Positions 5,460-6,462 of a DNA stretch of 6,462 bases are shown piece by piece. The position numbers were made by a program, and so were the translations under genes. The stretch spans positions 1 to 6,462 of the forward strand of contig CALAJG010000166.1 of the NCBI GenBank assembly GCA_937923375.1. Reading direction: 5' to 3'. The stretch comes from an uncultured Leucothrix sp. (GTDB lineage: Bacteria > Pseudomonadota > Gammaproteobacteria > Thiotrichales > Thiotrichaceae). The stretch's first letter is position 1, and each line of letters starts with the position of its first letter. The notes beneath the pieces were generated by a model. It was not told the origin of the DNA, searched no databases, and was given only the letters and a program-made list of their open reading frames with translations.

Positions 5460-6462
5460 TCACCCCCGTGAAATGGACTTATCGATGGCTGCTAGCACAG
5501 CCTCTGTTGTTATGCCGAAGTATTCGAACAACTCTGAAGCTGGGGCAGATTCACCAAACGTTGTCATACCTACCAACTCTCCATTGGTTCCGACATATTT
5601 ATACCAACCATCCATGACTGCCGCTTCAACGGCAACACGCGCTGTTACGGTTGCGGGTAGAACGGATTCTTTATAAACACCGTCTTGCTTATCGAACTCA
5701 GTTGTAGAGGGCATAGAAACTACACGTACTTTTTTGTCTGATTGCTCGGCGGCCTCTAATGCCAGCTGCACTTCGGAACCGGTCGCAATAACAATCACAT
5801 CCGGCTTCCCCTGTGTATCTCTGATTATGTAACCACCCTTTTGAATATTTGCCAACGATTCTTCACTGCGCTCAACATGCGGTAGACTTTGACGTGAGAA
5901 AATCAAGCACGAGGGTTGATCTTTTGCTTCAATCGCCGACTTCCAGGAAACCGCTGACTCAACTGCATCGCACGCTCTCCACACATTCATATTAGGGATC
6001 ATTCGTAACGTTGGAATCTGCTCGACCGCTTGATGCGTTGGGCCATCTTCTCCTAATCCAATGGAATCGTGGGTGTAGACAAAGATACTGCGAATTTTCA
6101 TCAATGCCGCCATTCGTAAGGCATTTCTTGCATATTCTGAAAACATCAGGAATGTCGCACCATAAGGCATCAACCCACCGTGCAACGTTATACCATTCAT
6201 AATGGCGCTCATACCAAACTCACGCACGCCGTAAGATATGTAATTACCAGTGAAATCCTGCTCAGGACCATTATTTGAATTAATGTACTTACTACCCGCA
6301 AAAAATGTATTGTTGGATGGCGTTAAGTCCGCTGAACCACCCAAAAACTCTGGCAGCAGTGGGCCAAATGCATTTAAGGCTGTTTTAGAAGAAGCACGCG
6401 TTGCCTGAGTTAGTCCCTGTTTTGCAATATCAGCCACTGCTTCGTTTGCCGCTTGCTCCCAG
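5460..6462 (-). CDS. tkt: Transketolase, C-terminal half (5' end outside window)
   Basis: Thiamine-diphosphate enzyme of the pentose phosphate pathway that moves two-carbon ketol units between sugar phosphates. The visible 333 residues correspond to the end of the linker, the pyrimidine-binding domain and the C-terminal domain of a protein of about 660 residues. Motifs in order: FGPLLPEFLGGSADLTPSN, GNYISYGVREFGM with the catalytic Glu codon at 6221-6219, FSEYARNALRMAALM, YTHDSIGLGEDGPTHQ, FSRQSLP, IATGSEV, ARVAVEAA and GMTTFGESAP. The frame is open to the window edge (WEQAANEAVADIAKQ), so the GTG at 6437 is an internal Val codon, not a start. No terminator hairpin is evident in the 40-bp gap to the convergent argA. 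Confidence 0.98.
   Translation of the reverse strand, partial: WEQAANEAVADIAKQGLTQATRASSKTALNAFGPLLPEFLGGSADLTPSNNTFFAGSKYINSNNGPEQDFTGNYISYGVREFGMSAIMNGITLHGGLMPYGATFLMFSEYARNALRMAALMKIRSIFVYTHDSIGLGEDGPTHQAVEQIPTLRMIPNMNVWRACDAVESAVSWKSAIEAKDQPSCLIFSRQSLPHVERSEESLANIQKGGYIIRDTQGKPDVIVIATGSEVQLALEAAEQSDKKVRVVSMPSTTEFDKQDGVYKESVLPATVTARVAVEAAVMDGWYKYVGTNGELVGMTTFGESAPASELFEYFGITTEAVLAAIDKSISRG

Noticed and set aside
6435..6437. GTG as a start codon making a separate 325-residue transketolase fragment gene
   Set aside because: The frame continues upstream to the window edge without a stop, and the upstream residues fit the transketolase linker, so this is an internal valine codon of one larger gene.

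Overview
The window is an ordinary chromosomal segment of a gammaproteobacterium. The order ftsI-ftsL-rsmH-mraZ-rnpB-rsmI on the minus strand with divergent yraN on the plus strand is the arrangement known from Pseudomonas. The proteins all read as gammaproteobacterial orthologues (MraZ, RsmH, ArgA and transketolase resemble the E. coli/Pseudomonas forms). Base composition looks moderately AT-rich. I cannot name the genus from sequence alone.

Layout. Positions 1-1750 (minus) hold the promoter-proximal end of the division and cell wall (dcw) cluster, transcribed mraZ > rsmH > ftsL > ftsI, with start/stop overlaps at the last two junctions. A strong sigma70-type promoter and a 10-bp-phased array of MraZ-type TGTGG boxes lie upstream of mraZ (1792-1854). 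The gene for RNase P RNA, rnpB, occupies about 2062-2405 (minus) and has its own promoter. Between rnpB and rsmI (2406-2667) there is no gene; this stretch holds two oppositely oriented, related 105-bp palindrome-bounded elements, which are the most unusual part of the window. rsmI (2668-3510, minus) is divergent from yraN (3710-4099, plus). yraN is followed by an ArgA-type N-acetylglutamate synthase (4133-5419, plus), which converges on the 3' half of a transketolase gene (5460-6462, minus, cut by the window edge).

How the genes work together. mraZ, rsmH, ftsL and ftsI link transcriptional control of the dcw cluster, 16S rRNA methylation and septal peptidoglycan synthesis. rnpB (tRNA 5' maturation) and rsmI (16S rRNA 2'-O-methylation) are RNA-processing housekeeping genes. 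argA and tkt are unrelated metabolic genes that lie next to each other tail to tail. The lpoA gene normally found between rsmI and yraN is missing here.

The candidate novelty is the pair of 105-bp elements. Each has 22-nt terminal arms that match 21/22 in inverted orientation and a 61-nt interior. The interior ends are conserved between the copies (12/14 and 16/17), but the arms of the two copies agree at only 12/22 positions, so pairing has been kept while the arm sequence changed. I do not recognise the family.
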